Below, in pieces: positions 34,645-46,075 of a DNA stretch of 64,000 bases. The translations under genes and the position numbers were made by a program. Every line of letters starts with the position of its first letter. Within the stretch, counting starts at the first letter, position 1. Source of the DNA: Cryptomeria japonica (taxonomy: Eukaryota; Streptophyta; Pinopsida; Cupressales; Cupressaceae); assembly GCF_030272615.1 (NCBI RefSeq), contig NC_081408.1, positions 405,119,389 through 405,183,388 of the forward strand. Reading direction: 5' to 3'. The notes under the pieces are model-generated. The model was not told the DNA's origin. It was given only the letters and a program-made list of their open reading frames with translations, and searched no databases.

Positions 34645-35659
34645 TTCAACTTTCTCCGATGGACATGAAAACTGTACCCTAAGCTAATTTGACCAACCTG
34701 ATTCCATTTTCGGGATCGAAATCAAAATCTGAGATCATTCTCCTAGTCAATTTCACACAACTTGAACCACTTAGTGCTTTCGTCAAATGCTCATTCTTCA
34801 AATCAACTTAGCGCTCAATTTCTCATCAATCATTGCTAAATCTTTAAATAGTCCTCTGACATCAATCTTTGTGCTCAAGTCATTATCATTATCAAAAAAT
34901 TGCTTGAAATCATGTACCCTCACTATCTTTTGATTTCAATCCTGAGGGGGCATACTCATGACCTCATAACTTCTCATCTCCAATGTCGAGAAAATTTTCA
35001 AATCTTCATCAAAAGTCGAGCAAAAAAATCTTAACTAAAGAAAATCAAACAAGACCTTATTGCTAAGGGCATCTCAGCTTTATCGCTTTCTATCAAGTTG
35101 AGATCTCTCGATCATCTGAATCGAATCAATTGCTAGGGGCATATTGGTTTCATCGCTTCAAATCAAGCTGATATTGTCTTCATTTGAATCAGTCTCTTAA
35201 CGTTAATCAATTTCATTGCTTCAAATCAAGTTGATTATTCATTTAAACTCAATCAAAAGTTTAAAGAGTATCTTTGATCACACGCTCAATCTAAGAAGGT
35301 GTTCAGTTTCATCGCATTGAATCAAGCTAAACAATTTATCTTCGCTCATTGTATCTTGATCCATCAAGCTCGAGATCGATTTTATCTTCACTCACTGTGT
35401 CTAGTTCAATCAAGTTCTAGATCAGTAAGATCTGCTTCTTGATCAATCAAGTTCAAGTTCGGTATCTTTGCTCTTCATCAGTCCTAGTTCAATCAAGTTC
35501 AAGATCGGTATCACTTGAATCAACTCTGTTCAGTTTCACTGCTTCAAATAAGCTAAACACCTCGCTCTTCATCTAGTTCGTGATCAATCAAGTTCAGAAC
35601 TATTATTTCCTAGACATCAACTATTCTTTGAACCAACGCGTTGCTCGTACATTAATTCA
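34645..35659 (+). repeat. GypA 3' region with degenerate interspersed repeats
   Basis: No coding motif is seen. From about 35060 to 35620 two words recur with variation: a TCAATCAAGTTCAAGATCGG type and a GTTTCATCGCTTCAAATCAAG type. Spacing is irregular, roughly 40-80 bases. Tat-like elements are known to carry such variable repeats in their 3' untranslated region. Confidence 0.6.
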
Positions 35660-35671
35660 AAGAGGGGAAAA
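35660..35671 (+). promoter_or_regulatory. GypA polypurine tract
   Basis: AAGAGGGGAAAA touches the 3' LTR start and is the expected plus-strand primer. Confidence 0.85.
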
Positions 35672-36883
35672 TGTAATACCCTAAAATTGGTCATCTAAAC
35701 CATGGGCCCCTAATCTCAACAACATCACCAAGGTCCTAACCAAAGGCAGTAAAATCAATCTTGAGCACATAATTAATTAATTCTCTAATCATCAAATGTC
35801 ACATGGCAAATTAATTATTCTATATTAATTAAATATTTATTTATTTAATTAAATCATTCAAGTAAATCATTTTGATCAATTATCCTATTTAATTTATTAA
35901 ATATCCTAGCATATTTAATTAATTAATAAGTTTGCCATTTAATTAAAAAAAAGAGGAATTAATTTATTACAAAAGAGGAATTAATCACAAAGAAAGAGTT
36001 AAATTGAAAAGAAAATAAAAGAATTGAATTGAGAGAGAAATCAAAATTGACATATTATTTCTTCTTCTAAATTGAGATTACTTGAAATCAGAAAAAACAA
36101 TAAAATTGAATTATTAATCATTCTCTAAAATTGGAACTCAAAGCTTTTAAGAAAAGAAGTTCAATTGCATTGAAAAGACTCTTTTCTTGAATAAATTAAA
36201 GAATCGCATGGAATCACTTATTTTTATGTTTAGTGCATGGAATTAATTGAACTTCATCTCCAAGGAAAACTCAAACTTATAATCTGAATGCATTTCAATC
36301 AAGCTATAATTGGAATATATCTCAAGGTTAACTGAATCTGATTTCTCAATTATTTCAATTATCCTAAATTGTGCTTTTTCTTGAATAATCTCAACCGCTC
36401 GTTGCTAATTGATCTTGACCATTGGTCTCTCTTTTGATTCTCTATAAATTCACCCTTCATCTCTCATTCAAAACACCCCTAGAGATTTATTGTTATTATG
36501 CAGTTTTTGCTCTTGAGTCATTGAAGATATTGTGCTTTTTGAGATTATTGCATCTTACTTTAGCTTTTTGCATATTTAGTTCAATTATGATTGCTTGAAT
36601 TCATTTATCTTACTATTCATCCATATAGCTTAAATCTTGCATCCATTTAGCTTAATATAATGCTCATATAAATTAAATCCGTCATCTTGGTGTAGTCTAT
36701 TCACTAGTATTGCTTATACAAATCTGAGAGCAAGTCTATACTCGCATATTTTGGAAGGAAATTGGTCGATTTGTTATGGTTTTATTATTCATTCTTATAT
36801 CTATCTAACCATAAATGTAATTACTTAATTGAAGTGTTGTGTCTTACAGCTTGCAGATACTTATTCCACTTTTCACACACACA
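35672..36883 (+). repeat. GypA 3' LTR
   Basis: It starts TGTAATACCC and ends in CACACACACA, matching 14619-15840 along its length. The TATA motif is at 36441-36450. GypB coding sequence begins within about 50 bases of its end. Confidence 0.92.
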
Positions 36884-36925
36884 ATTTCTGCCTCTCTCCT
36901 AATAAAATATCCATAGTATTTTTAC

Positions 36926-38153
36926 CGTGACTCTTCTAGTGTCCTCACTTTGGATGTTTTTCCTAATAATGATTCCTTAGTCAAATTCTTAGGAGCTTAT
37001 GACAACCTTCCTCGTGATCACCATAACCACGACTTTCCCTATTGTCTAAATACGGAAGCTTACTTTAGGAAAGACAAAAATAACGATGAGATAGTTAAAG
37101 AATTTTCTCAGTTAAAAGATGCTCCTCAACAAAGAAATCTCCTAATAAGTGAAACCATTGCTATCAGGATAGATCCTTATGTTGAAGATAAAATCATCAA
37201 GATAGGGAAATATCTTAACGAAGAAGAGAAAAAACAATATTCTGAGTTATTACTTGAATTTCTTGAAATCTTTGCTTGGATGTACTTTGACATGCCTGGC
37301 ATAGATCCTAAGATTGTCACTCATAACATTGTCCTAGTTCTTGATGCCAAACCTGTGAAGCAAAAGATTTGAATGATTCACCCTAAAGTGGCATTACTTG
37401 TTAAAGATGAGATTCAAAAGTTGTTGGATGTTGTATTCATCTTTCCTAACGATTATTCCCCATGGATTTGAAACATTGTGGCTATGGATAAGTCTGATAA
37501 TAAGATTAGGATGTGTATGTACTTTCATGATCTAAACAAAGCCTCTTTAAAAGATGATTTCCTTCTCCCTAATATCGATATTATAGTGGATTCTATAGCA
37601 GGTCATGCCTTATTATCCTTCATGGACGGTTTCTTTGGATATAATCAAATCTTCATTAATCCTTGAGATTAATACAAAATTTATTTCACCACCCCTTGGG
37701 GCACATTTTTGTTGGGTTACGATGCCTTTTGGATTGAAAAATGTAGCTCAACCTATCAGCATGCTATGACTCTTATCTTTCATGATTACATGCATAAAAC
37801 CTTAGAAGATTACGTGATGATATCTTAGCTAAATCTATTCTTCGTATAGATCATGTCAATATCCTTCATCAGGTCTTTGAGAGAATTCATAAGATAACAT
37901 GTGCTTGAATCCCAAAAAATGTGTTTTTGGTGTGGATAGTGGAAAACTATTAGGGTTCATAGTTTCGCATCATGGAATTGAGGTGGATACAAAAAAGATA
38001 GATGCCATTGTTAACATGCCACCTCCTAAAAATGTCTCCCAACTCAAAAGTTTTCAAGGAAAGGTTCAAGCTATTCGTAGGTTTGTATCTCAACTTGTGG
38101 TTCATACCTTTCCTTTTAATCAATTGCTTAAAAAGAATATCACCTTTTAGTGG
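36926..38153 (+). pseudogene. GypB reverse transcriptase remnant
   Basis: The left part (about 36926-37372) reads DSSSVLTLDVFPN and ends in the pre-RT block (FAWMYFDMPGIDPKIVTH). The palm blocks follow: MYFHDLNKASLKDDF near 37510 and MPFGLKN near 37722. The YVDD site near 37808-37822 has lost one base, so Tyr-Val is followed by a frameshift. The connection CLNPKKCVFGVDSGKLLGF is at 37899. Several stops (for example 37371 and 37664) disable it. Confidence 0.86.
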
Positions 38154-38660
38154 AATGAGGATTGTCGTCAAGCATTTGAAGACCTAAAATCTTATTTGGC
38201 CAATCATCCTGTTCTTCAACCCACTGACCCTTCTAAACCCTTTTTTCTATACACAACTACTTCCCTTCATGCTCTTGTAGCCTTATTGGCATAACATGAT
38301 AAGGATGGTAGAGAATGTCCAGTTTATTATATAAGTCGTACTCTACTCGATTACAAAGTCCAATATTCTACGATAGAAAGGCAGTGCCTTGCTTTGGTCT
38401 TTGCAACCCAAAAGTTAAGGCATTACCTTTTGAATGCTGAAGTCCATGTTATCATTAAATTTGATCCTCTCAAAAATATTTTTTCTAAAGCTGACCTTTC
38501 GAGACGCTCGGGTAAGTGGGTTATGATGTTGTCTGAGTTTGACCTTAAGTTTGTCTCACATAATGCAATAAAGGGTGAAGCGTTGACTGACCACTTAGTT
38601 GAGGCTTCGTCATCCTTCTCCCTACCTAATTCAAAGTCCTTTCTTGATGAATACATTTTC
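38154..38660 (+). pseudogene. GypB first RNase H
   Basis: The readable blocks are LYTTTSLHALVALLA, VYYISRTLLDYKVQYSTIE and CLALVFATQKLRHYL, the same order as in GypA. A TAA near 38293 interrupts it. The end connects to the second RNase H through a linker with VEASSSFSLPNS. Confidence 0.85.
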
Positions 38661-38675
38661 TCTGTTGAGATAGAT

Positions 38676-39030
38676 GAGATTTGGGAATTATATTTTGATG
38701 ACTCGAGATGTCATACATGATTGGGGGTAGGGGTGGTCTTAATTTCTCCTAAAAATAAGCCTATCCTCTTATCATATCATCTCAATTTATTATTTACCAA
38801 TAACATTGCTGAATATGAGGCTCTTATAGCTAGAATTAGGGAGACCTTAGCATTAAATATAAAACATTTACATATCTATGGAGGTTCTCAACTAATCATA
38901 AGACAAGTGACGAGAGTTTATCAAGCTAAGCAAGACAAATTATCATAATATAGAGATCTAGCTATATCCTTGTTACTTAAATTTGATTCTTATACCATGG
39001 AGCCTGTTCCTCGAAAAGCTAATCGACATG
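38676..39030 (+). pseudogene. GypB second RNase H
   Basis: ELYFDDSRCHT, a TGA at 38718-38720, and GVGVVLISPKNKPI are followed by NNIAEYEALIARI and HIYGGSQLIIRQV. The last Asp expected in GDSQ is Gly here, so a catalytic residue is lost. PRKANRHV near 39015-39035 is the end block. Confidence 0.82.
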
Positions 39031-39061
39031 TGTAGCCTCTCTTGTATCTTTAGAGGATCCC

Positions 39062-40420
39062 TTGGTAGATCTTATATTCACTATTCACAACCTCACTACA
39101 CCGACTATTGCTGATAATCCTAGTGATGTGGTATATTGTTGCATTATCAATTCTGACGAATGGTACTCACATATCATGAGATATTTAAATGATGGTACCT
39201 TTCTCGACTCTAAAAATAAGAATACTTGGGATAGGATTCACAAATTGGCTGCTAGATACATTATCCTTTCTAATGTTCTTTATAGGAGGGGTTATAATGG
39301 TCTTCTCCTTAGATGTCTTAACAAAGCTGAAATCCCTATTTATCTTGAGGAAGCACATTCAAGTGCTTGCGGGGGGGATTTTGGGGGTAGATCCTTAGTT
39401 CAGAGATGGCTCCAAATGGGGTATTATTGGCAAACTATGGAAAAATATTCCTTTGTGTTTGTTAAAAAATGTCATCTATGTCAGCAACATAGTAATTTGA
39501 TCCACGATTCTTCTCAAGAACTTCGATCTCAAGTAGAATCTTGGCCCTTTTCTACATGGGGCTTGGATCTCATTAGTAAAATATCTCCTCCTTCATCCCA
39601 AGGACATACTTTCATCTTAACTACAACTGATTACTTTATGAAGTGGGTGGAAGCAGTTCCTCTTCGATCCACTACCGTTGAGGTGATTTGTCAATTCATC
39701 TTAGAGAACATTGTTTCCCAATTTGGAATACCTTCTGCCTTAGTTTCAGATAATGGAAGGTCATTTAAAAATAAGGATGTGAAGAAGTTCCTCAAGAAAT
39801 ATCATATTCAACATAAATTTTCTACACCCTACTATCCTCAATCAAATGGTCAAGCCAATTATTCTAATAGGATAATTGAACAGATTCTTTGAAAGACTAT
39901 AAAAAAGCATGGTAAGGACTGGCATACTCAATTAACCTATGCTCTATGGGCCTATCAGATGAGTGTACATGTTGCTATAGGTAGTACTCCTTATAATCTT
40001 GTTTATGGTGTTGATGCCATTATGCCATTGGAGTTAGAAATTCCTTCTTTGAGAGTTTCTCGTAGGGGTATAGTAGATGATGATTCCTATAGAGAACAAA
40101 AACTTCAACAACTTGAGATTCTTGATGAATGACGCATAAACGTTCTCGAGTATATTCAAGCACATTATAAAAATTTACAACAAATCTATAATGATAAGGC
40201 CATTTCACGTTCCTTTTCAGTGGGCGATCTAGTGCTTTTTAAAAATCAGTATAACATGAATGCTCTACCTGAGGAGAAAGGAAAATTCAGCCCTAAATGT
40301 CTTGGACCATACATTGTTATCAAAGTCTATGGATCAGGTGCTTACAAGATAGTAGAAGTGGAAGGTATTCCTCTCAAGGAACCTATAAATACTATGCACC
40401 TTCGTAGATACTATGCCTAG
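39062..40420 (+). pseudogene. GypB integrase
   Basis: One frame runs through the whole integrase with only two stops (39890-39892 and near 40131). The zinc domain shows EEAHSSACGGDFGG and KKCHLCQQHSN. The core shows WGLDLISKI, SDNGRSFKN and YYPQSNGQANYSN. The Glu expected after NGQA is Asn, so the catalytic triad is broken. The C-terminal part has VGDLVLFKNQYNMNAL and CLGPYIVIKVYGSGAY and ends HLRRYYA at a TAG. It is the best preserved pol segment of GypB. Confidence 0.9.
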
Positions 40421-41600
40421 CCTCTTTTTCTTTCTCTCTCCCTCTTTCCTTTCTTTCTAGTTTATCTTCTCTCTCTTTGTACCTTTTCTTTCTTCAAAAT
40501 TGGATAATGTGTTAGCATATCTTCATTAAAGTATGTGGTATTAAATGATATTGTACTATTTAGTCTACATTACTTCATTATTTGTCTTGGATTCATTTAT
40601 GTAAATTGTAATAGATTTACATTTTATATGTGCTAGAATTTAGGATTATATCATGTTGTGTTTAATTAGAGTTAATTAAATCACATTAATCATATAGTTA
40701 TTAAGCTTAACACATTTCTCTTTTACATCATCAAAGTAGCATTTAATTAAATACTTAGTTATTTAATTAAATCACACATGTATCAATTTAATCATGAAGT
40801 ATTGAGAAATCAATCACATAAAAATTAAATTAGACATACATGTTCATCACCAAATGTGTTACTTTTAATCTAAGTAGTGCATACATTGTTTAAGCATTAA
40901 AATAACATGTTTTAATAAATATCCATGAGTGTCATAACATATACATCAACAAAACTCCTCCTAATGAAGCAGAGTCATCTCCTATCCCTAGGACTAGTAG
41001 CTGGAGGATGGTGACTAGATGCTCCCTCCTGATCTGGCCATGGGGGTGGTCCCATTGGTGTGTATAGAAATATGAAACATGAGTGACTCCACGAGGAGCT
41101 CTTGTGATCCCTCTCCATCATAATCCCATGGTATGTGGATGCTTGTGTCTGAGATGCTGCTAGATCACGCTCTGTCTACTATAATCTCTCTCACAAAGAT
41201 CTCTTTGTATCTCGCTAGACCTCCATCTCCATCCAAATGGGGGTCAATAGGTCCTCATGTCATCCTGCCATTCCCTGTGATCTATGTTCTATCTACAAGG
41301 AATTGGGGATGTGTATCGACATGATGAGGTCTATCATTGCATGCTAGATAAGGGAGCACCATTCCTAGATGCTAGTTGTCGAGAGAGAGAAGTTTTCATT
41401 AGTAACATTCTATTTCATCAAGTCTAACCAAATAAGATGCATACATTAGACAATCATAAAACATCTTATCTAGATCTCCCTCTTGCCAATAGGGGTTATG
41501 GAAAGGAACTTCCTAAGACTGGGACCCACTAGGCTCTCTATGCTTGTACTTTCTCTGCACACTAGGCATGGGCTGATTGGGATTGGAATTGGGACCCCTT
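40421..41600 (+). other. GypB post-pol non-coding region
   Basis: A T/C-rich tract (40424-40490) follows pol, then A/T-rich sequence without coding motifs. From about 40960 the sequence becomes mixed and may already be the decayed 3' end of the antisense gene. Confidence 0.5.
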
Positions 41601-41639
41601 ATAGGATCCTTCTTCACCTACAATGGGAGGCTAGGTGGA

Positions 41640-43110
41640 TCTAATGCTATGGTGTCATCCCTGGAGTGATGAGGAACTGCATCTTACTCATCCTCCTCAA
41701 TATCCTCATCCTCCTCATCCTTGTCCTTTTTCTCATCCTCTCCATCCTCCTCATCATCTCCATTTTGATCTCCCTCTCCTATATCAGGATCATCTCCATC
41801 ACCACCTGCCTCCTGCTATCCTGCATCGTCATCCTGACCATCTGTGCCCTCCTTGGATGTATCGGGTCCCTCCTTATCACCCATCTATCTCCATGGTTTG
41901 GGATTCCCTCTAGGATAGTCTACTGGAAAGATGGATCTAGGGTATGTCCTCCCCCCCATATGTTGTACCACCGGTGCGCGCCCACATCATCTCTATAATC
42001 CATCTTGACATCTTGATCTGATCCATCTGAATCTGTGATGTCAATCTCATCGCTCGTAGGCCTCATAATATCTCCTAGCCTAGGAGTCACATGTGAGTAT
42101 CGGATGTAGACATGCACATTAGTAGGAACATATTGCTCGAACCTAAACTATCATTAGACTTGGTCAAAGTAGAATGAAATGACTATGTGACTATATCGTC
42201 CCTCTAGTAGATGGTTACTCTACATGCAAAATAACTACCTATGTATCCCTACCCACATATACATCCAAGGTAAGGTTTCCATATGATCATACCTGCTATC
42301 AATCTATCTAGACTCAATTTACAATGCAGTAGATCCCCAAACCGCCACTCACAGGTAAGTGGATAAGCAAATACCCTAGGTTTCTTTGTAACTAAGTTTG
42401 TAGGGACTCCAAAAGGCCTAGTGCACATAATATGCTCAAACATCTACACCTGTAGTAGTGTGCAGGTCATCAGACTACACCCCTATCCAAACACATACTC
42501 TCCAAGGTCCTGATAGAGATGTGTAAGCATGCTCTGACCCCAAGAGTATACTCTCCAATGTCTCTCCATGGCCCTAATCATGTAGGTGAGACCTCCATGC
42601 ATATGGGTGTCATGCCCATTGGGGCACACAGGTAATGTAATGGTAGAAATCATGAGCCCCCTAACCAGTGGAACCTTGTCAGTAGGGTGTAGGAGCCAAC
42701 TGACCATGATGCAGCCTCTTGTCTCACTTGGAATCACTCTCCCTATGCAGTAGATCTTCTCCCTCCTGTACTTAGTAGCAAAGTGGTCTTCTCCCTCCTG
42801 TACTTAGTAGCAGAGTGATCGACTCAATAGATAACATTCTCTCCCCTGATGGGAAGGTGTAGAATACACTATACATCCTCAAGGGTAACCATTATCTCCC
42901 CCACATGAAGAAGGAATGTTGAGGTATCTACATCCCACCTCTCCATCAACATCGCAGGATGAAACTTGATGGCGGGCATAGTCATCGTATACCATAAGCC
43001 TATGATGTGAAGCAACTCTCTCTCCTCTGGTGTAAGCCTCAAAATCTAATTTTCAAGGCTCCAGAAGGTGTGACTGGCAGTGTGCTCACAAATGTATGGA
43101 AGAATTTGCA
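41640..43110 (-). pseudogene. GypB antisense plant mobile domain (PMD) gene
   Basis: Reading leftwards from about 43060: LRLTPEERELLHIIGLWY, then MLMERWDVDTSTFLLHVG and EIMVTLEDVYSVF, which is the same PMD entry block as in GypA. A 32-bp tandem duplication (42755-42818) shifts the frame. The next block (42737-42483) reads MIRAMERHWRVYSWGQS, then MFEHIMCTRPFGV and CEWRFGDLLHCKLSLDRLI (42443-42249). Further left the minus strand codes for a Glu/Asp-rich tail (about 41790-41690). Stops at former Trp and Gln codons abound. The protein is diverged from that in GypA but sits in the same place and orientation. Confidence 0.75.
42755..42818. repeat. 32-bp tandem duplication in GypB PMD gene
   Basis: Two copies of a 32-base unit starting TCTTCTCCCTCCTGTACTTA lie head to tail (42755-42786 and 42787-42818) with one or two differences. 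As 32 is not a multiple of three, it causes a frameshift in the antisense gene. Confidence 0.85.
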
Positions 43111-43239
43111 AATTGAAACAAAAAATCATCAGTAATCAATCATCAATCATAATCATCCAGCAGAAAACATCATCAATCTATTCTATCTATCTGACGCTTG
43201 ATCCCATGCACCCTTTGGCTTCCCCGAATAGGGAAAAGG

Positions 43240-43334
43240 GTGCCCAGGTGGGACCAAGGCATCCTAAGAGGACCAGGGCACCCTCATGGGACCAGGGCAC
43301 CCATGGAGGACCATGGCGCCCTAGGAGAGCATGG
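43240..43334. repeat. 19-bp minisatellite, five copies
   Basis: Five units of 19 bases with the pattern GCACCCNNNNGGGACCAGG follow one another at 43240, 43259, 43278, 43297 and 43316. They are G/C-rich in otherwise A/T-rich DNA. The frame at 43080-43412 crossing them looks like a by-product. Confidence 0.85.
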
Positions 43335-43641
43335 TGGCCAAATAGGGGGCATGAGAATGATCTTGATGATGACATTATTCAACATCTAATTCAATGCAAA
43401 CATGAAAAGTAAAAAATGAGTCTATGACAAGTCAACTCATCTCATCCAAGGGTTGGTCGACGAGTAAAAACTGACGCAGGATCTCCATCCATGTAGGTCG
43501 CTCGGGTCAGCGTCGAGGTATGATGGTGAATAAGTAGGCTCCTCTGTAGTGAATAGTGCTGAAAATTCAAAAGTGACAAATGAAGGTGTCACTTTCATAT
43601 TTATGAGTTATGCACTTTTTCCGTTTATGCTTTTAAGTTAA

Positions 43642-43650
43642 AAACCCTAA
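43642..43650 (-). promoter_or_regulatory. Telo-box upstream of GypB antisense gene
   Basis: AAACCCTAA on the plus strand, followed by TTTTTGCACTTTT, matches the telo-box and flank at 34633-34641 in GypA (AAACCCTAATTTTT). No clear TATA box remains here. Confidence 0.45.
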
Positions 43651-43659
43651 TTTTTGCAC

Positions 43660-44110
43660 TTTTCCTTTAATTTGTCATATCTTGAGCTAGAGAGCTTCGA
43701 TTTTTCCACCATCAGTGGCATTGGAATCCTAAATTCTCTCTCTCACTTCACATTGGTTCCATAAAGCACTTGGATCCACAACAGAGCCTTGTTGTGACCA
43801 TGTTCATTAAAATTTAATCACAATTCACTGTGGTAAATATGATACCCTATTTCACCTCACTAATAAGCAAGACAAAATAGGGGGCCATATATCTACCCAC
43901 AAATTTCATCACCTTCCTTAGTAAGCATTAGGTGATTTTATGATCTAACATGTGGTTTTGTAGGGTGCAGGTCCTAACTATGTACTGCAGATACCGTTGG
44001 GGGCCTCGTCCAACAACTTTGGATATATCCTTTTTTCAAATGTTTACTTTTTCTGTACTTTAGCTTGCATATGCACGTAGTGTCATATGTCCGCTAAAGT
44101 GAGGGCTAAA
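43660..44110 (+). other. GypB 3' region ending in a purine-rich run
   Basis: No coding motif is seen. The last bases (AAAGTGAGGGCTAAA, 44096-44110) form an imperfect polypurine tract before TGTAGTATCA. Confidence 0.45.
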
Positions 44111-45712
44111 TGTAGTATCATAAATTGTACACCCTTGCTAGGGTGGTACAATTTCACACTTAGTTTAGCACTCGCCTTAGTGTGTTTTGCATCTTGCATT
44201 TCTAATCTCTTCTAAGCATTTAATTAATTAATTTAATTAAATCTAAATTCATATTTCACCTCTTCACATGTTATAAAATTGGGCCCTTTACCCTAAAGTG
44301 TGCCCCTTTTATTTATTCAATAAATTATTTAATCATAAACCCTAATTATGTCCTATTTCGACCTTTAAAGCCAGATTTTGCATATCAAAACATCTCAAAG
44401 TCAGTTGTAACTTTGGGATTTTCTCTAATATCATCATATCTAATGGCCCCAAAAATTTGGTGAAAAGTTGGTCAGACCATGTTGAAAGTGCACATGGTCC
44501 TCGGCTTTTTTCCCAAAATTTTGGGAGCATAATCCTATGATATAATAATGCTTAACCCTAAAAGATTAGCGAGAAATTCAAATCCTAGGTTGGCCTAAAC
44601 ATGAAATTAAGATCTAGGGTTTCATACTTAAGAGCTCTCTTTCTTCATTTGAAGGGGTCTTCTTCTAAGAATCTAAGAGAACATTTTGGGACCATAAAGA
44701 GCCTTCTTTATAGTGAAAGAGTAGATATTTGAATTCTTCAACAACATTCAACATTCATCAAGCATCATTTCATCAATTGGGCTTTTGAAGATGTAGGAGA
44801 ACAATAGGAGATCATTGACTGAAGATTGACTTGTACCTCTCCCTTGGGGTTGGGTATGGTTTCATGTTGTTTCCATGTCTTTATATGAGCTTCATTTTGA
44901 TTAATATTCATGCTTTAGATCACTTTGCATCATGGATTTAGAGCATTTATTTTGTCAATTAAAAGCAATTAGGGTTTACTCTTTAGGGTTGCTCTATATT
45001 GTTTGCTTTCATTTTAGGATCTTGCACACACACAAGGTTTTGGCACACACATTTTTAGTACATTGTCAGCTATTTGTTAAGGTGGAAATCACCAAAATAG
45101 AGGTTTGACTAAGGAAAAACCCTACATAGCCACCCGAAACTCTCTTTTTCAGCTACAGGTATAGGTTCGGATCCGAGCGTCGCTGGAAGTTTCAGGACCG
45201 ACAAAGAACACAAAGGTTGTCCCGGGGTTCAAAACTCACCAGAAACCCTTAGGACAAGGGCGTGGTGCCTTGGTATTTTCAGCAGCATTTGGTAGTGCAA
45301 CAGTTTGCAGATCCTAGAATCCAGTCTTCTAGTTGCAGCTTCAGACTTGCAAAATCAGGATAGTGGCATGGCACCCCAGTCCTAGACATTTTGACTCAGA
45401 TTTCAGACACAGTTGCACCTCTAATTTTGCTTCCTAATCTATACTTTTCAAAAGTGTATCAGTTGTTTTCTGTTATGCATTTTGAGATTAGGTTTTTCTT
45501 GCTTACTTGTACTTTAGGTTGAATTTCATTTTGAATCATTCCTCTCTCATTTGCAGCAAAGGAATAGAAACCCTAAGAGGTAATCCATGACTCTCTCTTT
45601 CTCATAAGAAGTAGTCGAAGTGCATTACCTCCCTAGGCTCTTTCATATTCCTTGAGTGTTTATGAGAGTGGGATTAGGGTTTTCATACTTAGTCTCACTT
45701 TTTCCCCTTACA
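44111..45712 (+). repeat. GypB presumed 3' LTR
   Basis: The left edge is TG after a purine run, and the right edge is CA where sequence matching the CopC LTR begins. The segment is about 1.6 kb. No second copy lies in the window, so the call rests on position and ends. The stretch with TTCGGATCCGAGCGTCGC near 45160 is unusually G/C-rich for the area. Confidence 0.5.
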
Positions 45713-46075
45713 CAGAAAGATAACTTGTGGAGCACCAAATCATGAACCATCTAAAATAAAGATACACAAGACCATCCCAAACAATCTCCCAAAATATCAG
45801 CTAAAGATCTGATCATACTCGAATATACTAGAGGAAATATTTAACTCTATAAAGCACCAATTAGAGAAATAAACTGCAAATCGGATCATATGATATGATC
45901 AATTAAGCTTTCCAGATCACCAAAACCAATACAGAAGAATATAATGATACTAGAAATACTCCATACACGGAACCATGATCCCAATAAACCAATCTACAAT
46001 CACTACAGCAATAAATCATAAGAATGTGTTGACATCAATGACAACAACATATCCTAGCAGCAACAACAACAAACA
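45713..46075 (-). repeat. CopC 3' LTR fragment
   Basis: It starts TGTTTGTTGTTG at 46075 on the minus strand and matches 51163-51466 up to AAAGATAACTTG near 45715. The remaining 950 or so bases of the LTR are absent; they may lie beyond the lost 5' end of GypB if GypB inserted here. Confidence 0.85.

Larger units (their letters stand above)
14619..36883 (+). mobile_element. GypA: Tat-like Ty3/gypsy retrotransposon with nested CopB
   Basis: Two direct LTRs of about 1.2 kb, similar at roughly nine in ten positions by eye, flank gag, protease, G-patch, reverse transcriptase, RNase H, a second RNase H and integrase in gypsy order. Then comes a long 3' region with an antisense PMD gene. The dual RNase H and the antisense extra ORF point to the Tat (Ogre/Grande) group. 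Without CopB the element is about 17.3 kb. Flanking pentamers (ATAAT on the left, ATTTC on the right) do not match, so one border may be rearranged. All frames are broken. Confidence 0.88.
36884..45712 (+). mobile_element. GypB: Tat-like Ty3/gypsy retrotransposon lacking its 5' half
   Basis: Coding begins abruptly just before reverse transcriptase and continues through RNase H, second RNase H and integrase. A long 3' region with an antisense PMD gene follows, then a purine-rich run and a presumed 3' LTR. The 5' LTR, gag and protease are not in the window. The border with the GypA 3' LTR suggests that GypA inserted into GypB and that the other flank was later lost or rearranged. GypB is related to GypA in pol but differs clearly in sequence. 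Confidence 0.8.

Noticed and set aside
41635-41998. Plus-strand His/Pro- or Ile/Leu-rich frames
   Set aside because: The minus strand here codes for a Glu/Asp-rich tail of the PMD gene; the plus frames are its shadow.
42755-42818. CRISPR-like direct repeat
   Set aside because: There are only two head-to-tail copies without spacers, in a plant retroelement.
43080-43412. Frame with repeated Gly/Pro/Arg blocks
   Set aside because: It arises from the 19-bp minisatellite.
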